Assembly: GCA_029990175.1 (NCBI GenBank)
Contig: JARKIP010000033.1
Location: 17,343,001-17,407,000, forward strand
Length of the DNA stretch: 64,000 nucleotides
Direction of reading: 5' to 3'
DNA from: Petunia secreta
Taxonomy: Eukaryota; Streptophyta; Magnoliopsida; Solanales; Solanaceae
Positions 10,344 to 22,759 of the stretch are shown here, one piece after another. Within the stretch, counting starts at the first letter, position 1, and the number at the start of each line of letters is the position of its first letter. Made by a program: the position numbers and the translations under genes. Under the pieces are notes generated by a model, which made no database searches, was not told the DNA's origin, and was given only the letters and a program-made list of their open reading frames with translations.

Positions 10344-12100
10344 TTTTTTTTTAATTCTTAGCCCTACTTAATTTTATAAACTATACATGATTACAATTAA
10401 CAACCAAACCTTTAAACCTAAAGAGTGCCAAAGTTCAAGTATCAACACTCAGAAATTAGGTCTCCGATAAACAAAAAAACTAGTTACAAAGCTGCTGAAT
10501 AAACTCTACAACTTAGTGCTCTTTTTTAGCATTGGAACATATCTATTCTTTCTATAGTTTCTTTTCTTATCTGTGTAATGAAAAAATTGGTATTCACAAT
10601 CGTTCCCCCTAATTATCTTAAAACTCCTAGCGTTCCAAGTATGAAATATCACAACACTCCAGATGGCATCCATCATTTCCCTCTTTAATTGACTCTAAAG
10701 CAGGTGATTAATCCATTGCATAGTCTGTAGCACCTCCCTTTCCTGAACATAGTGACCTGTCCACTGACCAACTGCACCCATGAGCTCATTGATCCACCTA
10801 CAGTCCACAAAATGTGTTTGTGTATTTATAACAAGTTAGCATCACAAAGACAGCAACTTGTATCTGGAATCTGCATATTCATGGCTAGAAGTCAATCCCT
10901 TGTAAGCAACTTCTTCTGTGTTGCTAGCCAAGTAATAAATCTATGTTCTGGTTCGGCTATTATACTCCATATAAGTTTAGAAATGGATAGGTTTTTTTGA
11001 GTCCCCAGAATGCATTCTGAGACACAACGTGTTCTCTGTTCGCAGTTAGCAGGTATGTTCCAGCCTGGTACCAGTCTTGCATCCCAGCTTTTAACTTGTT
11101 TAACTTCCTCTAATACCAGCTGCTTTATGCAGGTGGAATTTTGCCCCCATATGCTTGCACTGTCATTTATATATATCCCATGAACCCATCTCACCCATAA
11201 TACCTCCTACCTTACAGCTAATTGGCATACTAACTTCTCCACTGAATCGATATTTCATTTCTTTCACTCTTTGAAACTTAGGCCACCATATTTCTCAGGT
11301 AAGCATACTCTATTCCATGGCACTAAATTTATCTTCTTTTTTCCCTCTTGTGTTCCCTAAAGGAATGCCTTACACTTCTTGTCAACTTTTTTTATAACAC
11401 TCTGTGGGAGAATAAAAGAAGCCCCCCAAAAATTGTGAGTGGAAAATAGTACTACATTTACAACTTGCAACCTTTCTGCATAAGAGAGGTTTTTTTGTTT
11501 GAACAACTTTTATTCTATTTATTATTTTGTCTATGAGTTTCTATTAATCCATCTTGCTCCAATTCTTTCAAGAAGTAGCAGCCCCTGATACCTTGTTGGA
11601 AAGGTTCTTTCAGTAAACCCTGTAACTTGACGCAACTGTCTTTTTACTGTGGCATCCACACCTGCCATGAATATACTTGACTTGTCCGGGTTAGCAACAA
11701 GCCCAGTAGCTGTACTGAAGTGCGTTAGTGCCTCTATCACCCTTGTTGCTGATGCTCTATCTCTTTTGAATAAAATCATAAGGTCATTAGTAAATTATGA
11801 GCGAGTCTTGTTTTCTTATACATGGTGTGAAATTTGAAATTAGGAAGATCGCCCATATTCTTCAGAACAAAGGGGATATTGAATCAACCTACCATAATCC
11901 TATTCTCCCCTCAAATTATCCATAGCCTCTCCCTTTTACCTTTACTGAAAACTTTGTAGAGGTCACATATATCATTACATGCTGCACACATTTTTTAGGG
12001 AATTCAAGACCTCTAAGTGCCTCCTCTAGGAACTCTCAGCTGACTGTGTCATATGTCTTTCTTAGATCAATCTTCATTAGGCATCTTGGTGTGCTTTTCC
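10344..12100 (-). pseudogene. L1-type LINE, 5'-truncated, antisense
   Basis: Reading the minus strand: near 12085-12000, MKIDLRKTYDTVS*EFLEEALRGLEFP, the early RT block. At about 11800-11779, FTNDLMILFKRDR, where the catalytic Y/F-x-DD is now FTND, followed by FSTATGLVANPDKSSIFMAG. At 11194-10892 is a late segment with VKSWDARLVPGWNIPANCEQ and HRFITWLATQKKLLTRD, and near 10800 HILWTVGGS, matching the C-terminal zf-RVT region. A T-run at 10344-10352 is the poly(A) tail on the other strand. The missing 5' half, stops and mutated active site make it dead. Confidence 0.88.
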
Positions 12101-12109
12101 TATTGTAGT

Positions 12110-12822
12110 GCCTTGTCGCACCCACATTTTTACCTAACTCGGAGCGCGTCAAGGCTCGAGTTTGATTAGGTAACTTGTTTAAGTTAGAGATTGGATTCGC
12201 CACCTAATATAAGTTTTTATGGTGTATTAGGTCACCTAAATGTCTAAGGTCCGGTATTTTGTTTAATACGTTCAATTCCAAAGATTCGAGGGTAAGAAGT
12301 CCAAGTAACTCAGGGAAGAAGGTGTTAGGCATTTCCCCAAGTCCCACAAAAAGTGGTTCCACCTGAGCAATTAATTTTGGGATGTCTAACAAGTCACAGA
12401 TAAATATTGATCATGTTCATAAATTATATTATTAACTTGAAGGTCAAAATCACAATCAGTCATGCAATTGAGGCCGTTTATGCAAAACAGTATATATGGC
12501 CAGCAAGTGCATGGTATTAGGCCTTTAAAACTTGTGGGAACGGCCTAAGCCCTTGCCTAATCGCATATTTGTCCTCATGTTTGCAAACATATATTCAGTG
12601 TGGCTAAAATCACAAGAACTAATTCAATTCAGTTTACTTATGGAATTTTCAGTATTTAATACAGTTTGTAGAAATAAACAAGTTTGTAGAAATAGCCAGT
12701 TTTGAAGAAAATATTTTCAGATTTCATTTCAAACCAAATTGGAGTTATATTTTGAAAGAAAATATTAGTCATTTAGGGTCGGTGTGACTTGACATTAATT
12801 GTCGAGCTCTAACCTTAATGGC
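12110..12822 (+). other. LTR/leader-like sequence of an unassigned retrotransposon, left part
   Basis: Begins TGTCGCACCCACATTTTTACC, an LTR-start style, followed by 'ttcgccacctaat...ggtcacctaaat...gaaggtgttaggcatttcc', a phrase common in Solanaceae LTR retrotransposons. No coding sequence. It abuts the L1 5' end and is interrupted by the Stowaway MITE. Confidence 0.4.
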
Positions 12823-13102
12823 TACTCCCTCCGTCCCGTTTGATGTGGCACCATTTGACCAGGCACGGAGTTTAAGAAAATAGAAGTTGACCTTGTGAAG
12901 TTTTAATTTTGCCCTTGAAAAAGTAAGAAAGAGAAAATTTGAGTAATAAAAAAAGTTGTTGGTAGCTTTAAAAATATGTAGGATCCAATAAGGGTAAAAT
13001 AGAGATAGTGCATTAAATAGTTATCAAATAAGGAAAGATGCCATTCTTTTGGGAACAAACAAAAAAGAAAATGGTGCCACATAAATTGGGATGGAGGGAG
13101 TA
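12823..13102. mobile_element. Stowaway (Tc1/mariner) MITE with TA duplication
   Basis: The element spans 12825-13100 (276 bp). It begins CTCCCTCCGTCCCGTTTGAT and ends ATAAATTGGGATGGAGGGAG, so the outer ends are inverted repeats with the classical Stowaway CTCCCTCC terminus. TA occurs on both sides (12823-12824 and 13101-13102), as expected for mariner transposase. Inner blocks 'gtggcaccatttgacc' and, reversed, 'gtggcaccattttctt' extend the repeats. The interior has no transposase, so it depended on one in trans. Confidence 0.95.
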
Positions 13103-15509
13103 TTTGATATTTGGGGTCAATTTTAGAAAACATAGACGTAGAGGGCTGTTTTTGAAAAAAAAAAAAAAGGAACACGGAACAATCAAGTGCACAAAGAGGG
13201 CTGTCATACATAATCTAATAGTGTATAGAAGCTTAAAGTTTGTTAAAACAATTGATTTAAATACGTAAAGAGCCAGATTTAAAAATAGGTATTGGGCCCA
13301 TATCATTAGGTTAAAACAGGGACAAGTTAATTTACAGAAATAATTACAGATTAGACACAGTTTTCACTTTCAGCCCCTATCGTTAAAATTCAAGTATTTG
13401 ACATAATAGCATAGTTTACATGTTGTAATAAAGTAATATTATCATGTCCAAACTCTAATCGAAAACGGGTAAACCCAGAATCTAAACTTTCATATTAACA
13501 TATTATTTTTTTGTTTCTTTTCCAGAAATTGTCATGCGAGTTTTAGGCAATAAAAGATTATGATTTTAGGATGAGTAATGCAGCACATAGGAGAGAGGGA
13601 TTGTAATGGCCCCTAGTTAGCCCAAATACATAGTTCACAACTGTGAAACCTATGTTAAGTGATCAAATACAGATAGGGAGGATCCTAGCAAATACAAACA
13701 CCTAGGGGGGAGACTAGAAGAAATCAGGAAAAAGATAAGAATGGTGTCTTGTGTACACCCCCAAGCATAGCCTGTTTAGGCCTAGTTTTTTCAGATAAGG
13801 GAGACCTTTATCAGGCTCTTACAAACACACAAAGAATATGTAAAATTATCCCTGGTATAGCTCTAAGGCAATCCACATATACTGCAAAATGGAGGTTAGC
13901 AGTGGAAAAATAGATCCCCAAACAAAAGCACATAGGAAGAGAGATCACACCAGGAAATTTATAAGCATAAGCAGTTCAAATATAAGGATAAGTAAGGGTA
14001 TATGTGACAACGCTCAACACACACCTCGAATTGAGATATGAACGGTCGTCATAATATAATTTACCCAACTAGGAGTAGGGGTCGAATCCACAAGGAACAA
14101 AGTGATACGAGTAAAGTAGCGGAGGAACTAAACTTATTTGACTAAGCCAAACTAGGATAACAAGGTGATGAAATGATATTAACAACTACAAACTACACTA
14201 GGAAAGCAAGTAAAGGTGATCAATGGCTTTCTCACAACCAAGGAAGACAATATTTGAGCCTAGGATGCAAATATAGCACGGATTTTATATATTATGGCCG
14301 TGTCGTTCTAATATAATCCCTAGAATCCTTCCGGCCTAAAAGGGATTTACCTCAATGGCGCTCGTCAAAGTCATAGTTGAGCGTATAAAGCACTACCTAT
14401 TACTCGAGGAAAGAAAACCTCTTCCGAGCGTAACTTCTTTTAGATGTGTTAGTCTATGAAATAGCCTATCAACCCAAATCCAAGCTAGCTTCACTATTTT
14501 ACTCTAAAGAAAGGGATAAAGAATTACTCTTTGAAGTGCACCCAATCTTCAATCATTCATGGTTGTTGATGAATCCTTGCTCCCAGACTTGGAAAATGGC
14601 CAAACATATGTAAACTATGGTAAAACTAACTATTTATAGTCTCAAAGTAATTACAATATTTTTCCAAAAATTATCCCTAGGTTAAAACAAAGAAATGACT
14701 GATTTTTCATAATATAGCCACCCTGATACTGAAAATTAACCGCTAGCCACTTTTTGCTCTTTTCTCAATTTTGGCCTTTCTTTTGACCTGTTTTCTTTCC
14801 AATCTCTTCCAAAACTAAATCCATCCACAATATGAAATTAATCATGATAAGTGTATTTATTTCATCAATTTAACACAATAAAAGTTCAAGTATAAGTATG
14901 TAATGTGTGGCATTTAGCCACACATCACACCCCCAAACTTAAACTATTGCTTGTCCTCAAGCAAAGCACATACTACTAAATTTGAAATTGCATTTAAATC
15001 ATTTAAGCACACACTCATAAGGCTACAATAAGTCAAAAACAACCATGACGTAGGTTGGTACCAACAATTAAGTCAAGCCATGTGAATAAAACTTTTCTTT
15101 CACACATCACCAATCCTAATGCTATAAAAACACAAACATTAGAAGGCAAATATGTCGTGACGAAAGACTTTCAAGGTTTGCCTCTTTGTCACAAGAGCTC
15201 ACTTTTTTGCTCTCTTACCTCAATTGAAAAATGAAACAAAGTCCTCAACTCAACTTCACAAGTGCCCTCACCACGCAAAAGAGTATCCCAAATACACTAT
15301 AATGCACATCAAACAAAAATGGGACATAAGATTGGAAAAATTCACTCACTCTTTCAAATGAAGTTCAACATGCACACTAGAGATACCATAAGCTTTCCCT
15401 TCATGTACATCTCCACTAATGCAGGATTGGCTAAAAATCAATTAGGACTTAATTAAGGTTGTAATGTAGGCTTTTGGTTAAAGGTAGGGTAAAATTTGGG
15501 GAAATAGTG
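13103..15509. other. Noncoding repeat-like DNA, family unassigned
   Basis: No gene supported. The block 13990-14200 ('gagatatgaacggtcgtc...aggggtcgaatccacaagg') and the phrase 'cccccaaacttaaactattgcttgtcctcaagcaa' near 14930 are familiar from leader or LTR regions of large plant gypsy elements, but I cannot delimit an element. It ends at the truncated LTR A1. Confidence 0.35.
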
Positions 15510-18345
15510 ACTTCCAACACTTTTGACGGTTTGTTCATAAAACTTATGGATAAAAAGATATGAGCATGAGAAGTTAGGCCAAAAAAAGGGACATAAGCGC
15601 AAAAGGGGGCTAGAAATAAAATGTTTTAGTATAAAAGAGAAAAACCTTCTCTTTCTCGACATTTTCCAGAAACCTCACGACATAAACAGCTCTTTGTTGA
15701 GTTGGAAACAAATTTTTATGATTTTGAAGAAACAACATCAATCTTAACTCGAAATTGAAGATGGATTGCGTCAAAACGCTCTACGCGATTAAGGTAACGT
15801 TATGCAACCTTCAATTTCGTCTATAGCTTGAGTTTTAGAATTACTTCATAGCTAAGTAAAGTGCCTAAATGCTGTATTATAGCTTTTTTAAGCTTTAACA
15901 GGTGTGGAATTCAAAGGAAACAAGATTTAGAAGCAAGAAACATCAAAGGTCTGTAAGACTAAACCTTTCTCTTGGCAAGGCATGTATCTTTTAGCTTTTG
16001 AAGCTTTTCCTAGTTCTAATCTTAGTGTCTCTTGTGAGAAACTTGTATGGTATCAAGGAAATATTGTATATACTTAATTTGGTACGAAAATCCAAGGTGA
16101 AAAACATCCGAATCAGCAAGACAAAACGTTTCAAAATCTGTAAAATCATTTTGATCTTTGAACAACTGTTAATATATTGATCATAACTCCTTGTACAAAA
16201 TTGATATTAAGATGATTTAAGAATCCCCAGAATTCTAAGACATATATCTACAATTTTCATGAAAACCATGAAGTCTATATCTTTGATATACACTCTGAAA
16301 ATTAGGTCGAAAAGCAGGACGGTAGTACTGCCCAGACATTCTATCTGCGGATTTGTTATTTCATCCAGTTGTCTCATCTTGTTATCCATTTAACATGTTT
16401 ATGTTATCAGTTTATCCGGGTATCCATTCCCGTGTATAGTATAGTCTTGGTTCTGTTTTTGCGGATCATCTAGTTTCTGGGGAAACTCTGCCGAAATTTT
16501 TAAAGAAATTCAAAGAGTTGGACAAATTCTGAGTTCTAGGTTGTGTCTATAATTTTATCCAAAGTTTTCTTCTCATTCCTTTGAGTCCATATCTATTGTT
16601 TCCACATGTGTTATGCCTCATACATGCTTATACTTATATTGTGATCATGTTATGTGTGATTTGGAGTCCCCCATAGAGGCTGAACATTGGACACACAGTC
16701 CGGTCCCATGGGTATCAGGTTCCTAACCGGATTGCCTTAAGATGTGAGGAATAAAGCCTTTACCCCTATTTGATATCGTTTTCTGCTTATTGAATACAGC
16801 AGGATTGTTTGACAGTGAATCCAAAGGATAAAGCGGTTGTTGAGTAACTGTGCTAATTTGTAACAAGGTAAGTGTTTATATCCATTTCTTTGTAGGCACC
16901 TGGCCTCGTGGATTTTCTACCACGTGTTGCTTACGTGTGTAGCTGCCGATAGGCGTACTCATTACGCCTTAGCTTTGGATTTACATTATATATTATATGT
17001 TATGTCCTGTTGTTGGTGTTGCATTGGGGATTTGAGCATTGTACTCTGGCTGTGAGTTGGTATCCACTTCCCGGCTGTCGATGAGAGTCCCGCGCCGGTG
17101 AAGGGTTATTATTGCATCACATTGCATTCATATGCATTATATGTCATTCATATGCATTACATTGCATATCATATTGGGTGCAGGAGTATTCCGCTCTATT
17201 GTATCATATTGAGGGTAGGAATATTCCACCCCAGGAGCAGGAGTATTCCGCTCCATTGTATTATATTGAGGGTAGGAGGATTCCGCCCCAGAAGAGTGCA
17301 GAGGTATTCCGCCTCAGTTTTACATTATATCGGGTGCAGGAGTATTTCGCCCCAAGAGCAGGAGTATTCCGCTCCAGTTGATTATCAGATTGGATTCCCC
17401 TCGAATGCAGGAGTATTCCGCTTCGAGATGGGATGGCGGGCACATGTGACCCTTTGCATCAGATTTCACTTCATTTCATTTCATCTCATTTCGTTTCATT
17501 TCGTTTCATATCATTGTGTAAACTTGTGGTACATAACTACTGTCCTACTTATGTGCATTACTTATTTGTTGATATGTTTCTTGCTCGTATCCCTAGTTGA
17601 TTTTATGGTTTCATACGTGTTTCCGGTTGTTATCTTACTCTGCCTTTTCATAATTTAAATAAGAGGAATTTGGTTTATCTGTTTCTTTTCTCCCTGGCTA
17701 GCTATCCTATTCTTTGAGGTGGCTAGTCTGCCCCACTTATTGAGTCCTTTTGAATCACCCTTGTTTGTTGTTTATTTCTTATCTATCTATTTCATTTCGG
17801 CAGGTTCGCTCCAGGATTGAGTTCGCCACGTTGTGAAGGAGCAAAGACGACTTCAGCTGTCAGGGTGAGCCAGCTTTTATTCCGGATGGCCACCCGTTTA
17901 TTGGTTATCATTTCAGTTGCATTTTGCACCCAATAAGAGGTATCTGTCTTCTTTTGTACTTTTAGATGTCTAGTCTGGATAGCCCTAAACCAAGTATGGA
18001 TGTTGCTCAGTCCTGCTATAACTTAACAACCAAAAAGCTCTGCGTCGAACTTCAGCCCCTTCGAGTTGGCCACGGGGTAACAGCCTCTGACGCCCCACAC
18101 CATTGCGACTGCTTCCTAGATCGATAACGAATCCCTCGGTCGGGATGGTCCTGTCGATAGTCAGCTGTTTTTTTTTTTTTGTACAGCTTAGAGGTATCAG
18201 TATGTCTGTGTTTTTTTTTAAGTCTTGTTCTTATTTGTGAATTGTTATATCTATTTTCCTGATTTAATTGGTAAAGGTTCGCCCGACGAGTCTAGGGGAG
18301 GAAGTCGGGTGCCCGCACGGCCTAACCGGATTCCGGGTCGTGTCA
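15510..18345 (+). mobile_element. Family A LTR copy A1, 5'-truncated
   Basis: Matches the LTR at 31692-35217 from 'cttccaacacttttgacgg' onward, so roughly the first 700 bp are missing. It ends CCGGGTCGTGTCA at 18345. It is followed by TGCGC and then gag C-terminal sequence, exactly as LTR A4 is at 35217. A1 shares with A4 a ~150-bp segment (17998-18150) absent from the other A LTRs, so A1 and A4 are duplicates of one locus rather than partner LTRs. Confidence 0.88.
17176..17432 (+). repeat. Tandem 'gcaggagtattccgc' array in LTR A1
   Basis: Units of the form 'gtgcaggagtattccgcc' with spacers 'ccaggagcag' or 'attgtatcatattgagg' repeat about nine times in a higher-order pattern. It is followed by a TTTCA-rich stretch (17460-17512). 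The array exists in every A and B LTR with differing unit number. Confidence 0.9.
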
Positions 18346-18540
18346 TGCGCAGTCGCAGGGGATTTCATATAGATCTCAATCAGCTAAAGAAATGTCACCA
18401 TCCAGTAGAGGTTGAGAGTGTGGTGGCAGTGGTTCTTCAGAAAGTGATTACCAGGGTAGTGGCTCAACTCAGCTGCAGGGGCAGTTCAAGGAACTGCCAG
18501 TCTGGCAGGATGCTGAGGTATCCGATGTAGTACACCCAAG
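18346..18540 (+). pseudogene. gag C-terminal fragment, family A (left duplicate)
   Basis: Starts directly at the LTR junction with TGCGCAGTCGCAGGGG. One frame gives GGSGSSESDYQGSGSTQLQG, which corresponds to the region between zinc knuckle and protease in the family B gag (GGRQGSGSAQPQRQLYALPA). The gag N-terminus is absent here because this is the right half of an element split by an insertion. The duplicate lies at 35218-35410. No protease motif is intact. Confidence 0.7.
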
Positions 18541-19950
18541 TATTTCTAGCTCACTTATATGTGTGTAAGCTTTGATTTTTCCGATCGATTTGGAAATGAT
18601 TGTCTTATCATATTTCCATAGTTTCCTGGGATGGCGTTTCTATTAAAAATCTGTTGCGATAGAGGGGTGAGCTTCTTGTATGATTTATTCCTTGCATTTA
18701 TGATGACCCTACTAGTTTCTCTAGTTTAAATGCGAGAGATTTGTAAGTGAGTATCGGTATTGTTTGCTTGGCATTTTGTTATGCCTCATTCTGTTATAAT
18801 GTCAAGTCAGTCTACCTCTCTTTGGAACTCAGTGTCGGTAGGATGATGGGTTCTTATTTTTCACCATCATAAAGTGTCATTGTTTCTTCTGGTGTAAAGT
18901 GGTTAGTAAGTAATACTCGATCTATGTATCTCCTCTTAGTTCGAGACGCTAGTAGAGTTATGTTATTCTACAAGTTGGTCTCGGTATAAAAGGGTTTTCT
19001 GAAAAATTGTCGGAGTTTCCTTTTTATAGGAAGGTTAAATTGACATATAGATTTTGTTCCATAAAACTCATTCAATGTCTATTTCATTAATTGTGATTCT
19101 TCTGTTAGCCTGAATCATAAATACTCTAGCTCTGGTAGCCAAATAAATAAGAAGAAGAGCTTCCTATAGCTCTAATTATTTCTATCCTTAGTCTGTTTCC
19201 ATCTCTTCTTTGTTCGGCACTAGTAAGCTTAGGCGGTCAGTAGCCTCTTGTGATGTTCCCTGTGTTGAGCTAGAGTACGTGCCAAGGTGGCAGGGTAAGC
19301 ACATGGTTGTTTTTCAAGGCTATTAAGGGTAATGAGACACGTCATTTGACCTTTGATTTGATCCATCAGGCGGTGGTGCTTATAGAAAATGTATGCAGTT
19401 GTGAACTCGAGAGTTGCAGCTGTTTGACGACTCGAGAGAGTTATTTGGTAGCTCAGGTCTGAACCGCGTTCTCTACTCAGCTAAGTCTTCCTTAATCCAG
19501 TAGGTTGTGCGAGGATGACTATTTCTATTCAAATCATTTGTATGAGTTGATGCTCTAAGTGGAGGAGTCTTCCTCCAATTGATGAATCATAATATTAAAT
19601 CTCTAAGGCGTGGCTGAAGCGTAAGCTAATTCTTTATTTCATCGACCTGTTCTATATCAAAAGTATATCGACGAGGTGATTCGTTGGTTGAATCATGTTA
19701 CCCCATCAAGAGTTGCGTGTATCTTCATTACGAAAATATAGAACTCTTCTCTCATGATCGAGAAAGTGTCAGCTTAGTCCGAATAAGTTGGGCAATGATG
19801 TTATCATATTATTCAAATATGTTTTATTCCAAGAGTTCGGTGTTCGTGTTATAATTCTGATTCTGCAGCCATGAGATATGTCCGTGGAGTAACTTATAAA
19901 GGTCGTGAAAGTTCTTTTGTTATCGGTGCAGAATTTTCTTTAAACTTAGG
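18541..19950 (+). other. Family A internal region without recognisable pol
   Basis: About 1.4 kb between gag remnant and the pre-PPT hairpin. Short stretches such as 'gagacacgtcatttgacctttgatttgatccatcagg' look formerly coding, but I find no RT, RNase H or integrase motifs. The same segment recurs at 30240-31653 and 35410-36822, so pol was lost before the copies multiplied. Confidence 0.6.
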
Positions 19951-19970
19951 CTCGTTCGAGGACGAACGAG
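19951..19970 (+). promoter_or_regulatory. Pre-PPT hairpin (AGGA loop)
   Basis: Perfect 8-bp stem CTCGTTCG / CGAACGAG with loop AGGA. It lies 19 nt upstream of the LTR start. Equivalent hairpins with different stem sequence occur at every PPT in the window. Confidence 0.75.
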
Positions 19971-19989
19971 AGTTTAAGTGGAGGAGAAT
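19971..19989 (+). other. Polypurine tract before LTR A2
   Basis: AGTTTAAGTGGAGGAGAA followed by TAAAACGACC. In related copies the LTR starts TGAAACGACC, so the canonical TG has mutated to TA here. The tract would prime plus-strand DNA synthesis. Confidence 0.75.
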
Positions 19990-20390
19990 AAAACGACCTC
20001 GGTTAGTCATTTCGGAAGTTAGGACTCCGATTGGCGTGCCGATAATTTTAAAAACTTCGTAATGTCCATTAGGACTTTTCTTAAAAATTTGAGTTAAATA
20101 AGACCTCGTTTGGTAGGCATCGGAAGAAGGTTTCAGTTGTTATTGTCGATAGATACAAAAAAAATATTTTCGAGCTCGCTTTTGGTGAACGAGCTCCGAT
20201 TCAAAATCCGCAAGCGCCGTTAGGTTCGTATGATTATTTTTGACTTTTGTGCTTTTTCGAAAGTGAATTTCGAGATTGTTCGGCTAGATTCCGCTAAAAT
20301 GCCGAAAGTTAAATAATTTGACCTTTCACATCTCTTCACTACTACAAGTATGTAAGAGATCGTTGCTTAATGCTTCTACGTACTTCATTT

Positions 20391-20437
20391 AACATTCGAG
20401 GACGAATGTTCCTAACGGGGGAAGATTGTTACACCCC
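20391..20437 (+). other. Second hairpin-PPT-LTR-start cassette nested inside LTR A2
   Basis: Perfect stem AACATTCG / CGAATGTT with AGGA loop (20391-20410), purine tract CCTAACGGGGGAAGAT, then TGTTACACCCC at 20427. This is a complete Tekay-type 3' end lying about 400 bp inside the LTR. It recurs at 32095, 37264 and, inverted, at 27985-28004. Confidence 0.8.
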
Positions 20438-22341
20438 TTATGTCCAAAGTGACGTATATCATTCTAACGATATGTTAAGAATGATTTAAGTGAGTTTAAA
20501 GTCACAATATGACCATATATGATATTTATATATTGAATATAAAGTTTGGGAAAAATCGGATTTAAGTTGCGGAAAAACCGACTAAGGAATTGCCTTGTAA
20601 CGAAGCTTTTTCATCAATTAATTTCATGTATTATATGAAGTCTTTTTGGGATATATCATATACCAAATTGAAGCTCTTGTAGTGTAGTTTCCAAAACTTT
20701 TGATGGTTTGTTCATACAATATTTAGGTAAAAAGATATGAGCATCAGAAGTCAGGCTAGAAAAAGGGACATAAGCGCAAAAGAGGGCTAGAAATGAAATA
20801 CTTCGATTAAAAAAGAGAATTTCATCCCTTAACTCGTCATTTTCTAGAGAATTCAAGATAGAAACAGTGCTCTAATGAATAGTGAAGGTATTTTCAAGTT
20901 TTTGAAGGAAGGACTTCAATCCTAACTCGAAATTGAAGACGGATTGCGTCAAAACGCTCTACGCGATTAAGGTAACGTTATGCTACCTTCAATTTCGTCT
21001 ATAGCTTGAGTTATAGAACCATTTCATGGCTAAGTAAAGTACCCAAATTCTTAATTACATCTTTTTTTATGCTTTAGAAGGTGTTGAATTTAAGGATAAC
21101 AAAGTTTAGAAGCAAGAAGCAAGAAGCATCACAGGTATGTAAGACTAAACCTTTCTTTTGGCAAGGCTTGTATCTTTTAGCTTTTGAAGCTTTTCTTAGT
21201 TCTAAACTTAGTGTTTCTTGTAAGAAACTTGTATGGCATCAAGGAAACCTTGTATATACTTAATTTGGTACTAAAATCAAAGGTGAAAGACGTCCAAATC
21301 AACAAGACAAAACGTTTCAAAATCTGGAAAATTATTTTGATCTTTGGACAGTTGTTAGTATATTGATCATAACTCCTTGTACAAAATTGATATTTAGATT
21401 CTTTAAGAATCCTCAGAACCCTAAGTCATATATCTAAAACTTTAATGAAGACTGTGAAGTCTATAACTTTGATCTACACTCTGGAAATTAGGTTGAAAAT
21501 CAGGACAGCGGTGCTGTCCAGACATTCTACCTGCGGATTTGTTATGTCATCCAGTTGTCTCATCTTGTTATCCGTTTAACATGTTTATGTTATCAGTTTA
21601 TCCGGGTACCCATTTCCGTGTATAGTATAGTGCTGGTTCTGTTTTGCGGATCATCCAGTTTCAGGGGAAACTCTGCCGAAATTTTTATAGAAATTCAAAG
21701 AGTTTGACAAATTCTGAGTTCTAGGTTGTGTCTATAATTCTATCCAGAGTTTTCTTCTCATTCCTTTGAGTCCATATCTATTTTTTCCACATGTGTTATG
21801 CCCCATACATGCTTATACTTATATTGTGATCATGTTATGTGTGATTTGGAGTTCCCCATAGGGGCTGGACATTACACACACAGTCCGGTCGCATGGGTAT
21901 CAGGTTCCTAACCGGATTGCCCTAAGATGTGAGGAATGAAGCCTTTAACCTAAATTGATATATTTTTCTGCTTATTGAATAGAGTGGGATCGTTTGGCAA
22001 GGAAACCAAAGGATAAAGCGGTTGTTGATTAGCTGTACTAACTTTTGGAAGAGGTAAGTGTTTATTTCCATTTCTTTGGAGGCACCTGGCCTCGTAGATT
22101 TTCTACCACGTGTTCCTTACGTGTGTAGCTGCCGATAGGATTACTCATTATGCCTTAGCTTTGGATTTACATTATAAATTATATGTTATGTCCTGTTGTT
22201 GGTATTGCATTGAGGATTTGAGCATTGTACTCTTACTGTGAGTTGGCATCTACTTCCCGGCTGTCGATGAGAGTCCCGCGCCGGTGAAGGGTTACTATTG
22301 CATCACATTGCATTCATATGCATTACATTGCATATCATATT

Positions 22342-22588
22342 GGGTGCAGGAGTATTCCGCCCCAGGAGCAGGAGGATTCCGCTCCATTGTATCATATTGA
22401 GGGTAGGAGGATTCCGCTCCAAGAGAAGGACTATTCCGCTCTTATGTCAGATATTGAGTGCAGGAGTATTCTGCCTCAGCTTTACATTATATCGGGTGCA
22501 GGAGTATTCCGCCCCAGGAGCAGGAGTATTCCGCTCCAGTTGGTTATCAGATTGGATTCCCCTCGAATGCAGTAGTATTCCGCTTCGG
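22342..22588 (+). repeat. Tandem 'gcaggagtattccgc' array in LTR A2
   Basis: Same higher-order array as in A1, with a different number and order of units. It is followed by TTTCATTTCATCTCA pentanucleotide-like DNA. Confidence 0.88.
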
Positions 22589-22759
22589 GATGGGATTACG
22601 GGCACATGCGACCCTTTGCATCATTTCATTTCATCTCATTTCATTTCATCTCATTTCATACCATTGTGTAGACTTGTGGTACATAATTACTGTTCTGCTT
22701 CTATGTGCATTGCTCATTTATCTATATATTTCCGGCTCGTATTCTGGGTTGCGGGGATC

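Noticed and set aside
10892..11194. Possible host gene on the minus strand
   Set aside because: The sequence aligns with the C-terminal region of plant L1 LINE ORF2 and is colinear with RT pieces upstream.
17098..17658. 161-186-aa frames in LTRs (17098, 22298, 39163, 33977, 25646 on the minus strand)
   Set aside because: They run through brick arrays and TTTCA repeats, differ in length among near-identical LTRs, and have no domain.
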